DNA of 64,000 nucleotides from Rhodococcus sp. UNC23MFCrub1.1 (GCF_000686025.1 NZ_JMLQ01000001.1:62001-126000), one strand, 5' to 3'. Numbered from the stretch's first letter, positions 37,101 through 49,427 are shown. Notes: generated from the letters alone by a model not told the origin. Numbers and translations: made by a program.

Positions 37101-40100
37101 CTCCTTCGTCCATCCCGTCGTCGACGAGCCGGCCGCCCTGCGATCGAACGATCTGCTCCGCCTCGCCCGCACTCGGCTGCCGCGTCACATGGTGCCCACC
37201 GCGATCGTCGTCGTGGACGCGTTTCCGCTGACACCGGTGGGCAAGCTCGACCGTGCGGCGTTGCCGATGCCGTCCGTCCTCGTCGACGAGGACGACCGCG
37301 CTCCCGGAACCGCCGCGGAGGCAGCCCTCGCGGGTGTACTCGCGCAGGTCCTGGGTGTCGAGCGGGTCGGTGTCACAGCGGACTTCTTCGCGCTCGGGGG
37401 AACGTCGCTGACCGCGACGCGCTACGCCGCGCGCATCACCGAGGTCACCGGTGTGCCCGTCGCCGTGCGCACCATCTTCGATCGACCGACGGTCGCCGAG
37501 CTCGCCGAACTGCCCGAGTTCGCCGACGTGACAACAGATCCGGGCACCCTCCCATCGGCCGCCGCGGTGACACCCGCGGAGCGACCCGATCCCGTCCCGC
37601 TGACGCCGGCGCAGCTGTCGATGTGGTTCTCGTCGAAGGTGGCGAGCACCGCCACGGCGTACACGATCGTGGCCGGACTGCTCGTGGAGGGTCCGCTCGA
37701 CGTCGACGCCGTCGGTGCGGCCGTGAACGACGTGGTCGCGCGGCACGAATCGCTGCGCACCGTGTATCCCACGGTCGCGGGCGAGCCGGTGCAGGTGGTC
37801 CTCGACGCCGCTCCCGTCTCCGTCGAGCTGGCCACACCTTCCGACTCCGACCTCGATCCGTCGGCGCCCGAGGTGCAGGCGGCACTCGACGAGGTCGCCC
37901 GGCGACGGTTCGATCTCGCGACCGAGGCTCCCGTCCGTGCCGTCGTGGTGCGCCTGTCGGAGCACAGCCACGTCGTCGGCGTCGCGGTCCATCACATCGC
38001 CGCCGACGGCGAATCGGTGGCGCCGCTCACCACCGACCTGCTGCTGGCCTACGAGGCTCGCCGCACGGGAGTCGCACCGGTGTGGCCGACGGAGCCGGTG
38101 CAGTACATCGATCACGCGCTGGCACTCACACTCTCGGTGGGCAGCGCCGACCACACCCGCGCCGTCGACTTCTGGCGCTCCGCCCTGGACGGTGCTCCCC
38201 CCGTGCACTCGGTACCGCTGGACAGCCCGCGCCCCGACCGGCCCACCGGCCGCGCCGACGTCGTCGACGCAGTCCTGAGTCCGCAGGTCCGCGAACGCGT
38301 GCTCGCCTGTGCGGCCGATCACCGCGGTACCGAGTTCATGGTGGTGCACGCAGCACTGGCCGCGGTGCTGGCCGCGCACACCCCCGGGGTCGACCCGCTG
38401 CTCGGAACGGCGGACGTCGTCGTCGGCACCCCCTACGCGGACCGCGCCGGAGCCGAGTCGATGGTCGGCATGGCGGTGAACACCCTCGCGCTGCGGGTGC
38501 CGGTGTCGTTGGCATCCACCTTCGACGAGGTCGTCGAGCTGGTGCGGGACCGGGATCTCGCGGCGCTCGACCATGCCGCGGTTCCGTTCGAGACGCTGGT
38601 GTCGACACTGCAGCCCGAGCGTCATCCGGCACGCCACCCGATCGTCCAGATCATGCTCTTGGTCCACGCCGCTCCGCCGCTGCACCTCGACCTCGGCGGG
38701 CGCACCGTCTCCGCGCTCCGCCTGCCCGTGGAGCGATCCGCCTTCGATCTCGTCGTGACCGTCCGCGCCCGGACGGACGGTGGTGCCGACGTGTCGGTCA
38801 CCTATGCCCGAGACCTGTTCCTGCCCAGCACCGCTCGTCACCTGGCCGACGCCGTGGTGGACACCTTGGACCGCGCCACGTCCGATCCCGCACTGTCGAT
38901 CGCGAGCCTCACGGGCCCGTCCCGCCTCCCGTCCGAGACGGAGCTCCTGGACGTGCTGGTCGAGCGTGTCGCGCGCAACTCCCCGGAGCGCGTGGCCTTA
39001 GTCGCTCCCGAGGGCACCCGCACCTACGGTGAACTCCTCACCGCTGCAGACGCTCTCGCCGACCGACTCCGCGCAGCCGGCGCCGGGCCCGGACGTACCG
39101 TGGCGCTCGCGATGAGCCGGTCCGCGTCCTCGGTGACGGCGTTCTGGGCCGTCGCGAGGACCGGTGCGACGATCCTCCCTCTCGATCCGACGTATCCCGA
39201 GGAACGTCTGAGCTACATCCTCGACGACGCGAAACCCGTCCTGGCATTGCGAGCGGCCTCGGATCCCGTGGTCGCGCCGGACGCCGTCAGGTGGTGGACC
39301 CTCGACACCGACGGAACGCCCGATCACCCTTCCACGCCCGACGCGGCCCTGCCGGCCGCGGTCCGGCGCAGCCTCGACGACGTCGCCTACCTCGTCTACA
39401 CCTCGGGAACGACCGGGCGCCCGAAACCCGTCGGCGTCACCCATCGCGGCATCGAGAGCCTCGCCGTCGCCCTCGGAACCGCGTTCGACACCGACCGGAC
39501 GTCTCGCGTCCTGCACGCGGCGTCACCGGGGTTCGACGCGGCGATCCTCGAGATGTTGCTGACGGTGATCCGCGGATCGACGTCCGTGGTCGCGCCGCCC
39601 GCCGCCTACGCCGGCAGGGCGCTCGAGGCCCTGATCGAGCGTGAGCGCGTGGACGTGCTGTTCCTGACGCCTGCCGCGCTGGCGACCCTGGATCCTCACA
39701 CCGTGTCCGGCGTGCGGTCGGTGGGCACCGGCGGCGAGGCGCTTCCCGCGGCTCTGCTCGAGGCGTGGGCCCCGGGTCGCCGCATGGTCAACGCCTACGG
39801 CCCCAGCGAGACCACGGTGGCGGCGACGACGGGCGTCCAGCGCGCCGGCCGCGCACCCCACATCGGACTCGCCGTGCCCGGGACCGCCCTGCGCGTGCTC
39901 GACACGACACTTGCCGAGGTCGCCGACGGCGACGTGGGTGAGCTGTACGTCTCCGGACCCGGAGTGGCACAGGGCTATCCGGGACGCCCGGGGCTCACGG
40001 CGGCACGCTTCGTGGCCGACCCGTCCGGCCGCCCGGGCGGCCGGACGTACCGCACCGGCGACCTGGTGCGGGTCGCATCCGACGGCATGGTCGAGATGAC

Positions 40101-41696
40101 GGGCCGATCGGACACCCAGAGGAAGATCCGCGGTGTCCGCATCGAACCCGCCGAGGTGGAGGCCGTGCTGGCCGCACATCCGGCCGTGACGTCGGTGGCC
40201 GTCGTCGTCGAGGAGAACTCCGTCGGCGCGGCGCTCGCGGCACACGTCACGGTGCACGGCACCGTCGACTCCGCCGCCCTGCGGAGCTTCGCAGCCGAGA
40301 AGCTCCCCCGTGCCCTCGTCCCCGCGACGGTCACCGTGCATTCGTCGTTGCCGCGCACCCCGCACGGCAAGGTCGACCGACGCGCACTGCTCATCCCCCT
40401 GGGCCGGCTCGAACCGCTGGCTCCGGATCATCTGAGCGCCGCACCTACCCGGACGACCACCGCCACGGCGATCGCGCCCGCCCGGTCGTTGCTCGACACC
40501 GTCCGGAGCGTCTTCGCCGACGTGCTCGGGGTGGACGCCGTCGGCCCGGACGACGACTTCTTCGCTCTCGGCGGGAACTCCCTCGCCGCGGTGCGGGTCA
40601 TGGACGTCCTACGTGAGCGCCTCCGTGCCGACATCGCTACCGACGTCGACCCCGATTCCATCGACGTCACCTGGTTCTTCGACGCAGCCACCCCGGCTGC
40701 GTTGTCCGCTCGCTTACAGGAGCTGATCATGCTCGACGACAATCACGGCACCCGAGGCGACGGCGGCAGCCACGCGAACGGTTCCTCCACGAACGGCTCG
40801 GGCACGAACGGGTCCGCAGCCAACGGAACCGCCACGAGGACCGGATCACACGCGGCACCCCCGCCCGTCGCCGAGCCGTCCGCTCGCACCCCGAAGCCGC
40901 CGGTCCGCCGCACCAGCACCGACGCGGTGCTGCCGTTGCGTGCCGGCGACGACGGTGTGACTCCCCTCATCTGCGTGCATCCGGCGATCGGTCTCTCCTG
41001 GAGCTACACCGGACTGCTGCCACACCTCGATCCGTCGATCCCGGTGCTGGGTCTGCAGGCCCGCGGCATCGGCATCCCCGCACCCGAGCCCGCGTCGGTC
41101 GCGGAGATCGCGCGCGACTACGTCAACACCGTGCGCGCCCAGTTCCCCACCGGCCCCTACCGACTCCTCGGGTGGTCACTCGGCGGTCTCATCGCCCACG
41201 CGATGGCCGTGGAGATCGAGAAGCTCGGCGACGAGGTCGAACTGTTCGTCATGGACGCGTATCCCCTCGCCGGAAGCGACCGCCCGCGCACCGAGATGTC
41301 CGTGGCGTCGCTGATGCGTGAGTTCCTTCCTCTCGAGGTGACCGTCGACGACGACATCGATCTCGACGAGGCCATCGCCATGATCCGCGGCGCGGGGGGA
41401 CCGACCGCCCATCTCGACGAGGGGCAGATGCGACGGCTGTACGAGCGCTACCAGCTGTTCGTCGACCTCGGCCACGACCACACCCCGGCCCGGTTCTCGG
41501 GCGATCTCCAGTTCTTCTCCGCGACCGTCGATTCCGATCCCACCCTCACGCCGTGGGCATGGCGGCGCTACATCGCCGGGTCGATCACCGACTACCCCGT
41601 CGACGTCCCGCACAACGCGATGGGCACGCCGGACGCGCTGGCCGCCGTCGCACGTCGCCTCGGCGGTGTGCGTCCAGCGCTGCTCGCCGGTGCCCG

Positions 41697-41700
<4 letters not shown>
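31195..41700 (+). CDS. Three-module nonribosomal peptide synthetase, C-A-T-C-A-T-C-A-T-TE
   Basis: This 3,501-residue synthetase appears complete. Module 1: a condensation domain with HHxxxDG at residues 156-162 (HHVAIDG), an adenylation domain (YTSGSTGTPKG from 619) and a carrier Ser997 (LGGNS). Module 2: HHVCVDG from 1191, adenylation motif from 1676, carrier Ser2071. Module 3: HHIAADG from 2266, adenylation motif from 2735 (reading GRPKPVGV), carrier Ser3129. An Asn/Gly/Ser-rich linker leads to a thioesterase with GWSLGG (Ser3328) and a His near the C-terminus. All three condensation sites and the A10 lysines (NGKIDR, VGKLDR, HGKVDR) are intact, and no epimerase or methylase domain was seen. 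The leading C domain resembles EntF-type starters, hinting at an acyl or aryl cap. ATG 31195 has GGGGGA upstream. Its GTGA end couples it to an exporter. The product is unknown. Confidence 0.95.
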
Positions 41701-42697
<997 letters not shown>

Positions 42698-42701
<4 letters not shown>

Positions 42702-43537
42702 CCGCCCGACTGGTCGGTCCCCGCGGAGTCCGGGAGCAGAACGCCTCGAGCTTCCTCGTCGACTGCGTGACCATGACCCAGCGCAACCTGCTGACCATCC
42801 TGCGGGTCCCACAGTTGTTGCTCGGAGCGACGATTCAGCCCCTCATGTTCGTCCTGCTCTTCAGCTACGTCTTCGGCGGAGCACTGGGCGGTGCCACCTA
42901 CCGCGAGTTCCTCATGGGCGGCATCTTCACGCAGACCGTCGTTTTCAGCGCCGCGTTCACCGCCATCGGGCTCGCGACCGACAGCAAGGAGGGCATCGTC
43001 GACCGGTTCCACTCGCTGCCGATGTCGCGTCTGTCCATCGTGCTGGGGCGCACTCTCTCCGACATGCTCGTGTCGGTGGTGAGCATCGCCGTGATGATCG
43101 GCGCGGGCTACGCCGTCGGGTGGCGTATCCGCGGGAGCGCTCTCGACGCGCTGGGCGCCGTACTGCTGCTGATGTTCTTCGGCTTCGCCATGTCGTGGAT
43201 CGGCGCCGTGGTCGGATCCGTCGCCAGCACTGCCGAGAGTGCCCAGAGCGCGCTCATGATCATTCTGTTCCCGATCACGTTCATCTCGTCCGCGTTCGTG
43301 CCGTCCTCGACGCTGCCGGGTCCGCTCCGCGCTGTCGCACAGTGGAATCCGATCACCTCGGTGGCCCGGTCGACGCGCGAGTCGTTCGGCAATCCCACCG
43401 CGCCGTCCGTCGCGATCCGCGAGCCGATCAACTGGGCGTCGACACACCCGATGCTGTACTCCGTGATCGTCTCGCTGCTGATCCTCGCGATCTTCGTCCC
43501 GTTGACGTTACGGGTGACCCGCTCACGCGAGGGCTAG
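42698..43537 (+). CDS. ABC-2 exporter permease (DrrB-like)
   Basis: A 279-residue membrane protein with about six helices and the ABC-2 family motif in IILFPITFISSAFVPSSTLP. The N-terminal half includes IQPLMFVLLFSYVFGG, as in DrrB. It is the partner of the ATPase encoded immediately upstream and ends the NRPS operon. Its 3' end overlaps the convergent DUF3017 gene by 4 bp, so the insertion boundary is very tight. Confidence 0.9.
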
Positions 43538-43926
43538 TCCGTCCCGAGCGGATCGATCGAGACGGCGAGCCACACCACCGCGCTGCCCACAGCAGCCAGG
43601 GAGAAAGTGTCGAAGGCGCGCGACCGCACGGCCAGGATCCCGACACGCTCACTTCCGAGGCACAACCGGCACGCGGCGGCGATCAGGGTCGCGACACCGA
43701 ACACGAACGCGCCGCGGCGCCACCGGTCGGCGAGCACCAGGACCACGGCGACGACGATCACCAGCACGACGGCGACCACCGGGATGCTGCGCCGGAGCAT
43801 GTCCCGCGCCGGCCTCCGCCGCGTCGGCTTTCTCACGAACGGCCGGCCTCCGGCCTTCCCGCCCGTCACCGACCGGCCTCCGGCCTTCCCGCCCGTCACC
43901 GACCGGCCTCCGGCCTTCCCGCTCAT
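43534..43926 (-). CDS. DUF3017 small membrane protein with a repeated N-terminus
   Basis: This 130-residue protein has a basic N-terminal region and three hydrophobic segments ([49 protein letters not shown]), the layout of DUF3017 proteins encoded next to folD in actinobacteria. The first 30 residues are unusual: [10 protein letters not shown] is repeated two to three times, encoded by the 30-bp tandem repeat at 43841-43929. ATG 43926 overlaps the folD stop (TCATGA region), so the two genes are coupled. The function is unknown. Confidence 0.82.
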   Translation of the reverse strand: MSGKAGGRSVTGGKAGGRSVTGGKAGGRPFVRKPTRRRPARDMLRRSIPVVAVVLVIVVAVVLVLADRWRRGAFVFGVATLIAAACRLCLGSERVGILAVRSRAFDTFSLAAVGSAVVWLAVSIDPLGTD

Positions 43927-43929
43927 GAC
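43841..43929. repeat. Three tandem 30-bp repeats inside the DUF3017 coding start
   Basis: Units begin at 43841, 43871 and 43901. The first two are nearly identical (one change at the start) and the third diverges only in its last bases near the folD stop. Each holds CCGGCCTCCGGCCTTCCCG. Because 30 is a multiple of three, the repeats keep the frame and add a 10-residue peptide each. Copy number may vary between strains. Confidence 0.9.
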
Positions 43930-44795
43930 GAGACCGACTCCGATGCGGCCAGCATGCGCTCCGCGCGCTCGACGACGTTGCTCAGCAGGAAGGCGCGCGT
44001 GAGGGGTCCGACGCCGCCGGGATTCGGGGACAGGAAGCCGGCGACCTCGTCGACACCGTCGGCCACGTCGCCCTTCAGCCCGTCGTCGGTGCGTGAGACG
44101 CCGACGTCGATGACCGCGGCACCGGGCTTGACCATGTCCGGGGTGATCAGTCCGACGACGCCGGCACCGGCGACGACGATGTCCGCGCGCCGCACCTCGG
44201 TGGCCAGGTCACGGGTACCGGTGTGGCACAGCGTCACGGTGGCGTTCTCGGAGCGGCGCGTGAGGATGAGCCCGAGAGGCCGGCCGACGGTCACGCCGCG
44301 TCCGACGACGACCACATGGGCACCGGCGATGGGGACGTCGTAGCGACGCAGCAGGTGCACGATGCCGCGGGGAGTGCACGGGAGGGTGGAGTCCTCGCCC
44401 AGGACCAGTCGGCCGAGGTTGACGGGATGCAGGCCGTCGGCGTCCTTCTCGGGGTTCACGCGTTCGAGAGCGCGGTTCTCGTCCAGGTGCTTCGGCAGCG
44501 GGAGCTGCACGATGTAGCCGGTGCAGGCCGGGTCGGCGTTCAGCCCGTCGATGACGGCGTCGAGCTCGTCGCTGGACACGTCCGCCGGGAGGTCGCGCCG
44601 GATGGAGGCGATGCCCACCTTGGCGCAGTCGTTGTGCTTGCCGCGCACGTAGGCAGCGGAGCCCGGATCGTCACCGACCAGCACCGTCCCCAAGCCGGGG
44701 GTGATCCCACGCTCGCGCAGTGCGGTGACCCGCGCGGTGAGGTCGACGAAGATCTCGTCGCGGGTGAGTTTGCCGTCCAGTCGCGTTGCGGTCAC
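43923..44795 (-). CDS. folD: Bifunctional methylenetetrahydrofolate dehydrogenase/cyclohydrolase
   Basis: This 290-residue enzyme interconverts one-carbon folates. It shows the N-terminal [18 protein letters not shown] with the catalytic Lys, [21 protein letters not shown] and the Rossmann motif [17 protein letters not shown] 44795 begins right at the conserved TATRLDGK; the ribosome binding site is weak. It is divergent from trmL and overlaps the DUF3017 gene by 4 bp at its 3' end. Confidence 0.94.
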   Translation of the reverse strand: MTATRLDGKLTRDEIFVDLTARVTALRERGITPGLGTVLVGDDPGSAAYVRGKHNDCAKVGIASIRRDLPADVSSDELDAVIDGLNADPACTGYIVQLPLPKHLDENRALERVNPEKDADGLHPVNLGRLVLGEDSTLPCTPRGIVHLLRRYDVPIAGAHVVVVGRGVTVGRPLGLILTRRSENATVTLCHTGTRDLATEVRRADIVVAGAGVVGLITPDMVKPGAAVIDVGVSRTDDGLKGDVADGVDEVAGFLSPNPGGVGPLTRAFLLSNVVERAERMLAASESVSS

Positions 44796-44849
44796 ACCGC
44801 ACAGTTTCCCACGCTCGGGCAGGCGGGTGGGACGTGGCAGTCTGATCAG

Positions 44850-45314
44850 GTGTTCCGTCTGATGTTCCACGAACCGCGTATCCCGCAGAACACGGGAAAC
44901 GCCATCCGCCTCGTCGCCGGTACGGGGTGTGAGCTGCACCTGATCGAACCGCTCGGCTTCGACCTGTCCGAGCCCAAGCTGCGGCGCGCCGGTCTCGACT
45001 ACCACGACCTGGCGTCGGTCACGGTGCACCCGAACCTCGAGGCGGCGTGGGACACCCTCGCGCCCGAGCGGGTCTTCGCCTTCACCGCCCATGCCACCAC
45101 GTCCTACGCGTCGGTGTCCTACCGGCCCGGCGACGTGCTGCTGTTCGGGCCCGAGCCCACCGGCCTCGCACCGGAGGTACTGGCCGACGAGCACGTGACC
45201 GACCGCCTACGCATCCCGATGTTGGCGGGGCGCCGGTCGATGAACATCACCAACGCCGCGTCGGTCGTGGTCTACGAGGCGTGGCGTCAATACGACTTCG
45301 AGGGCAGCGTCTGA
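44850..45314 (+). CDS. trmL: tRNA (cytidine(34)-2'-O)-methyltransferase
   Basis: A 154-residue SPOUT methyltransferase modifying the wobble base of certain tRNAs. The N-terminal [16 protein letters not shown], then [10 protein letters not shown] and [13 protein letters not shown], and the C-terminal [24 protein letters not shown] with its trefoil-knot signature match TrmL (older name SpoU). GTG 44850 gives the expected length, although no strong ribosome binding site is visible. It converges on dnaE2, with a small 5-bp hairpin (CGGTC/GACCG) in the 21-bp gap. Confidence 0.9.
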   Translation: MFRLMFHEPRIPQNTGNAIRLVAGTGCELHLIEPLGFDLSEPKLRRAGLDYHDLASVTVHPNLEAAWDTLAPERVFAFTAHATTSYASVSYRPGDVLLFGPEPTGLAPEVLADEHVTDRLRIPMLAGRRSMNITNAASVVVYEAWRQYDFEGSV

Positions 45315-45335
45315 CGGTCGGGACAGACCGCAGGA

Positions 45336-48300
45336 TCAGCGGAAGTCTCGCGAACGCAGGAGGACGCGGAGGTCGAGGGTCTCGAGTTTGTCGGCCACCA
45401 GCGTCACCACCCCCTCGGCGTTCTGCACGATGCCGCGGATGAACAGGGCCTGCGACAACTGCGCCGCGGAGCGGTACTTCTGCCACAGTCCCACCGAGCA
45501 CACCACGTTGATCATCCCGGTCTCGTCCTCGAGGTTGATGAACGTGACGCCCGCCGCGGTGGCCGGACGTTGGCGGTGGGTGACCGCGCCGGCCACGAGC
45601 ACCCGATCTCCGTCGACCACCGACAGCAGGCGGTCGGCGGGGACGACATCCATCTCGTCGAGCCGCTCGCGCAGGAACTGGGTGGGGTAGCTGTCGGGCG
45701 AGACACCGGTGGCCCAGATGTCCGCGGCGGCCAACTCCCACGCACTCATTCCCGGCAGCGACGGCGCCCGGGTGGACGCACCCAGTGCCGGGAGTCGATC
45801 GGGGCGTTCGGCTGCGGCGGCCCCGGCTGCCCACAGCGCCTCTCGACGTGTCACACCGAAACACGCCAGGGCGCCGGCGGTGGCCAGCGACTCTGCTTGC
45901 GTGACGGAGAGTTCGACACGTCCGGTGAGATCGAGCAGAGACGTGAACTGCCCGCCGGACTCCCGCGCTGCCACGATCTTCTCGGCCAACGCCGTCCCGA
46001 TGGACCGCACGTCCGACAATCCCAGGCGCACCTCGAGGCCGTTGTTCTCCACGGTGGCGTGGGCGAGACTGGCACGGACGTCGGGCCCGTGCACCAGGAC
46101 ACCGTGCCGTCGAGCGTCGGCCACCAACGATTGCGGCGAGTAGAAACCCATGGGTTGCGCGCGGAGCAGCCCGGCACAGAACGCGGCCGGGTGGTGCAGT
46201 TTGAACCACGACGAGTAGAAGACCAGCGACGCGAAACTCTGCGAATGACTCTCGGGGAAGCCGAAATTGGCGAAGGCGTAGAGCTTGTCGAAGATGCGGT
46301 CGGCCTTCGCGCCGGTGATGCCGTGCAGGTCGCGCATCCCGTCGTAGAAGCGTTGCCGCATGCGGTCCATCTTCTCCGGACTGCGCTTGGACCCCATGGC
46401 CCGACGCAGTTGGTCCGCCTCGGTGGCCGAGAACCCGGCGACGTCGACGGCCATCTGCATCAGCTGCTCCTGGAACAGCGGTACGCCGAGAGTGCGTTCG
46501 AGTGCCCGCTCGAGCGACGGGTGATCGAAGGTGACGGGCTCGAGTCCGTTGCGGCGCCGGACGTACGGGTGCACCGAATGTCCCTGGATGGGTCCGGGTC
46601 TGATGAGGGCCACCTCGACGACGAGGTCGTAGAACTCCCGCGGCTTGAGGCGAGGAAGCGTCGCCATCTGGGCCCGCGACTCCACCTGGAACACCCCGAC
46701 CGAATCCGCGCGCTGCAGCATCTCGTAGACCGCGGCCTCGCCGAGGTCGAGTTCGGCGAGATCGACGTGCAGTCCCTTGTGCTCCTTCACCAGGTCGATC
46801 ATGTAGTGCAGCGCCGAGAGCATGCCGAGCCCGAGCATGTCGAACTTCACCAGACCCACTGCGGCACAGTCGTCCTTGTCCCACTGCAGCACGGTGCGGT
46901 TCTCCATGCGCGCCCACTCGACGGGGCACACGTCGGCGATCGGCCGATCGCAGATCACCATGCCGCCGGAGTGGATGCCGAGATGCCGTGGGAAGTTCTC
47001 GATCTGCGCGGCGAGTTCGAGCACCGGGAGCGGGATGGTGGTCTCGCGGGCCTCGGCGGACAGGTCTCGCCCCGGCACCCCCGACCAGCGGGTGATCTGC
47101 TTGCTCCACGCGTCCTGCTGACCCTGCGATGCCCCCAGCGCCTTCGCCATGTCGCGTACCGACGACTTCCCGCGGTAGGTGATGACGTTGGCCACCTGTG
47201 CCGCGTAGTCGCGGCCGTACTTGGCGTAGACGTGCTGGATGGCCTCTTCCCGACGGTCGGACTCGATGTCCACGTCGATGTCCGGCGGGCCGTCGCGCTC
47301 GACGGAGAGGAACCGCTCGAACAGCAGACCGTTGCGCACCGGGTCGACGTTGGTGATGCCGATCGCGTAGCAGACAGCGGAGTTGGCCGCGGATCCTCGC
47401 CCCTGACACAGGATGTCGGCCCTCTTGCAGAAGTCGACGATGTCGTGGACCACCAGGAAGTAGCCGGGGAAGTCGAGTTCGGTGATGACGGCGAGTTCGC
47501 GGTCGATCTGGGCGTAGGCCGCAGGTTCGTCCTCGCGTCGACCGTAGCGTCGCTCGGCACCGCGCATCGTCAGCTCGTGGAGCCACGTGATCTCGGTGTG
47601 GCCCTCCGGCACGTCGAACGGCGGCAGCTGCGGCGCGATGAGGTGCAGGTCGAACGCGCACTCCTCCCCCAGCGCCGCGGCGTGGGACACGGCGGTGGGA
47701 TACGCCGAGAACAGCTGCGCCATTTCTGCGCCGGAGCGCAGGTGCGTCCCACCCAGCGGCGGAAGCCAGCCCGACGCGTCGTCGAGGCTGCGCCGCGCAC
47801 GGACCGCTGCCATGGCCATCGCGAGTCGGCGCCGACTCGGCCGCGCGAAGTGCGCCGACGTCGTCGCGATGACCGGGAGCGACAACCGCTCGGCCAGTTC
47901 CGCGAGCACGTCGTTGCGGTCGTCGTCCTCCGCGATTCCCTGACGGGTCAGCTCCACCGTGACCCGGTCCCGACCGAACCTATCGACGAGTTCGCGTAGT
48001 GCCTGCTCTGCCGCCGCCGGCCCGCTCTCGGTCAGCGCACGTCGCACACTGCCCTTCCGGCACCCCGTCAGGATCTGCCAGTGCCCTCCAGCCGCCTCGG
48101 CCAGCGCATCGATGTCGTAGCGCGGACGCCCCTTTTCGCCCCCGGCGAGATGCGCGGTGGCGATCTCCCGGGAGAGCCGTCGGTAGCCTTCCTGCCCGCG
48201 AGCGAGTACCAGCAGATGAGTTCCGTCCGGATCGGCTGCGCCGGTGCGTGATTCGGTCGGCATACCCGGGTCACCGAGCGACAACTCGGACCCGAAGACG

Positions 48301-48647
48301 GTCTTCATCTCCAACTCGCGTGCCGCCTCCGCGAACCGCACGACGCCGTACATGCCGTCGTGATCGGTCAGCGCGATGGCGTCCAGACCCAGCCGTACGG
48401 CCTCCTCGACCATTTCCTCCGGCTGGGAGGCTCCGTCGAGAAAGCTGAAGGACGAGTGGGCGTGCAGTTCCGCGTAGGGAACGGTGTCACGCGGCCGCAC
48501 CACCGCACCCTCGTAGGGATCACGCTTGCGCGACCACGCCGGACTGTCACCGCCGTCGCCCATCGCGAGCGGATCGATGACGCGGGGCTTTCCCGAGAGC
48601 AGACGCTCCATCTCGGTCCACGTGGGCGGCCCGTCGTTCCAGCCCAT
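45336..48647 (-). CDS. dnaE2: Error-prone DNA polymerase III alpha subunit DnaE2 (ImuC)
   Basis: A 1,103-residue C-family polymerase of the mutasome. An N-terminal PHP domain (YAELHAHSSFSFLDG from about residue 58) is followed by palm and finger regions (GRGSAANSAVCYAIG, PPDIDVDIESDRREE with the catalytic Asp residues, PLFQEQLMQMA) and an OB fold near the end (VLVAGAVTHRQRPATAAG). It makes damage-tolerant, mutagenic synthesis together with ImuB, whose gene starts the right edge of this window. ATG 48647 lies 16 bp from an SOS box. The long frame extending further upstream is chance. Confidence 0.94.
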   Translation of the reverse strand: MGWNDGPPTWTEMERLLSGKPRVIDPLAMGDGGDSPAWSRKRDPYEGAVVRPRDTVPYAELHAHSSFSFLDGASQPEEMVEEAVRLGLDAIALTDHDGMYGVVRFAEAARELEMKTVFGSELSLGDPGMPTESRTGAADPDGTHLLVLARGQEGYRRLSREIATAHLAGGEKGRPRYDIDALAEAAGGHWQILTGCRKGSVRRALTESGPAAAEQALRELVDRFGRDRVTVELTRQGIAEDDDRNDVLAELAERLSLPVIATTSAHFARPSRRRLAMAMAAVRARRSLDDASGWLPPLGGTHLRSGAEMAQLFSAYPTAVSHAAALGEECAFDLHLIAPQLPPFDVPEGHTEITWLHELTMRGAERRYGRREDEPAAYAQIDRELAVITELDFPGYFLVVHDIVDFCKRADILCQGRGSAANSAVCYAIGITNVDPVRNGLLFERFLSVERDGPPDIDVDIESDRREEAIQHVYAKYGRDYAAQVANVITYRGKSSVRDMAKALGASQGQQDAWSKQITRWSGVPGRDLSAEARETTIPLPVLELAAQIENFPRHLGIHSGGMVICDRPIADVCPVEWARMENRTVLQWDKDDCAAVGLVKFDMLGLGMLSALHYMIDLVKEHKGLHVDLAELDLGEAAVYEMLQRADSVGVFQVESRAQMATLPRLKPREFYDLVVEVALIRPGPIQGHSVHPYVRRRNGLEPVTFDHPSLERALERTLGVPLFQEQLMQMAVDVAGFSATEADQLRRAMGSKRSPEKMDRMRQRFYDGMRDLHGITGAKADRIFDKLYAFANFGFPESHSQSFASLVFYSSWFKLHHPAAFCAGLLRAQPMGFYSPQSLVADARRHGVLVHGPDVRASLAHATVENNGLEVRLGLSDVRSIGTALAEKIVAARESGGQFTSLLDLTGRVELSVTQAESLATAGALACFGVTRREALWAAGAAAAERPDRLPALGASTRAPSLPGMSAWELAAADIWATGVSPDSYPTQFLRERLDEMDVVPADRLLSVVDGDRVLVAGAVTHRQRPATAAGVTFINLEDETGMINVVCSVGLWQKYRSAAQLSQALFIRGIVQNAEGVVTLVADKLETLDLRVLLRSRDFR

Positions 48648-48663
48648 GACGCACCCCCACTCT

Positions 48664-48679
48664 TCGAACGTATGTTCCC
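48664..48679 (-). promoter_or_regulatory. LexA/SOS box in front of dnaE2
   Basis: TCGAAC-GTAT-GTTCCC matches the actinobacterial LexA consensus TCGAAC-N4-GTTCGA at 10 of its 12 fixed positions. It lies 16-31 bp upstream of the dnaE2 start and implies induction by DNA damage. The spacer to the secreted-protein gene (48680-48839) shows no other clear element. Confidence 0.75.
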
Positions 48680-48839
48680 ATTGGACCACCACCTCCACTC
48701 CGACGGCAAGTCGACGGAAACCGTGGTCTCGCCCGTAACCACACCCCCACGGGGACACCCGGTACGAAAGGTGCCGAATGGTCCGCTTCCGTTGCACACT
48801 TCCTCTGGAAGCGACCATCGACGACGAAGAGGACATGCC

Positions 48840-49370
48840 GTGCGAATGCTCACCCGAACCCTTCTCGGCACTGCAGCAGCGATTCCCCTGGCCCTCGCCA
48901 CTCCCGGTCTCGCTGCCGCGGCGGAACCCACCGACGTCACCTACTCGTTCGCTGTCGACGGCACGTCCGTCACCAACACCATCACCTCTGCTGCCGACGG
49001 CACCCTTAGCTGTGCCACGTCGTTGGCACCCGCACCGGACGGCGTTCTGCCGCCGCTGGAAGACATTCTCGGACCCGGGCAGACCCTCTACGACGGCGGT
49101 GACATCGAGCCCGGCACGTCGACCCAGACGGTGTCCGACGTTCCTCCCGGCTCGTACGTCGTGCTGGCGACGTGCGCACTCCGGGACGGCGACGCGACCG
49201 AGGCGATGTGGGTGTCCGACTACCCCGGTTTCGCTGAGTACATGGCCACGGTGTTGCCCTGGACCGTGTACACGGTCCAGCAGGCGTCGACGGTCTTCAC
49301 GGTGCCCGAGGCAGCACCGGAACAGGCATTCCCGTCGCTCGACGACCTCGCGGACGCCTTCGGCAGCTGA
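48840..49370 (+). CDS. Small secreted protein of unknown function
   Basis: This 176-residue protein has a typical signal peptide (MRMLTRTLLGTAAAIPLALA, cleavage probably after the AAAA run near residue 29). The mature part is Thr/Ser/Pro-rich, predicted mostly beta, with two Cys residues (LSCATS and LATCALRD) that could form one disulfide. GTG 48840 has AGAGGA about 8 bases upstream. I do not recognise the family. It is divergent from dnaE2 and may share the SOS-controlled spacer, but no second box faces it. Confidence 0.75.
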   Translation: MRMLTRTLLGTAAAIPLALATPGLAAAAEPTDVTYSFAVDGTSVTNTITSAADGTLSCATSLAPAPDGVLPPLEDILGPGQTLYDGGDIEPGTSTQTVSDVPPGSYVVLATCALRDGDATEAMWVSDYPGFAEYMATVLPWTVYTVQQASTVFTVPEAAPEQAFPSLDDLADAFGS

Positions 49371-49427
49371 CCTGTCGACCGTTCGACGGCGGGTTTGGGG
49401 AACGGACGAATCGGGCACATCACGGCG

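Noticed and set aside
33175-38841. Long minus-strand open frames opposite the NRPS.
   Set aside because: They lie against coding sequence with intact NRPS motifs, and show low-complexity Arg/His/Asp/Gly composition and no start signals.
43841-43929. A possible CRISPR array, because of regular 30-bp repeats.
   Set aside because: The copies are directly adjacent without spacers, lie in a coding sequence and keep its frame. No cas gene is present.
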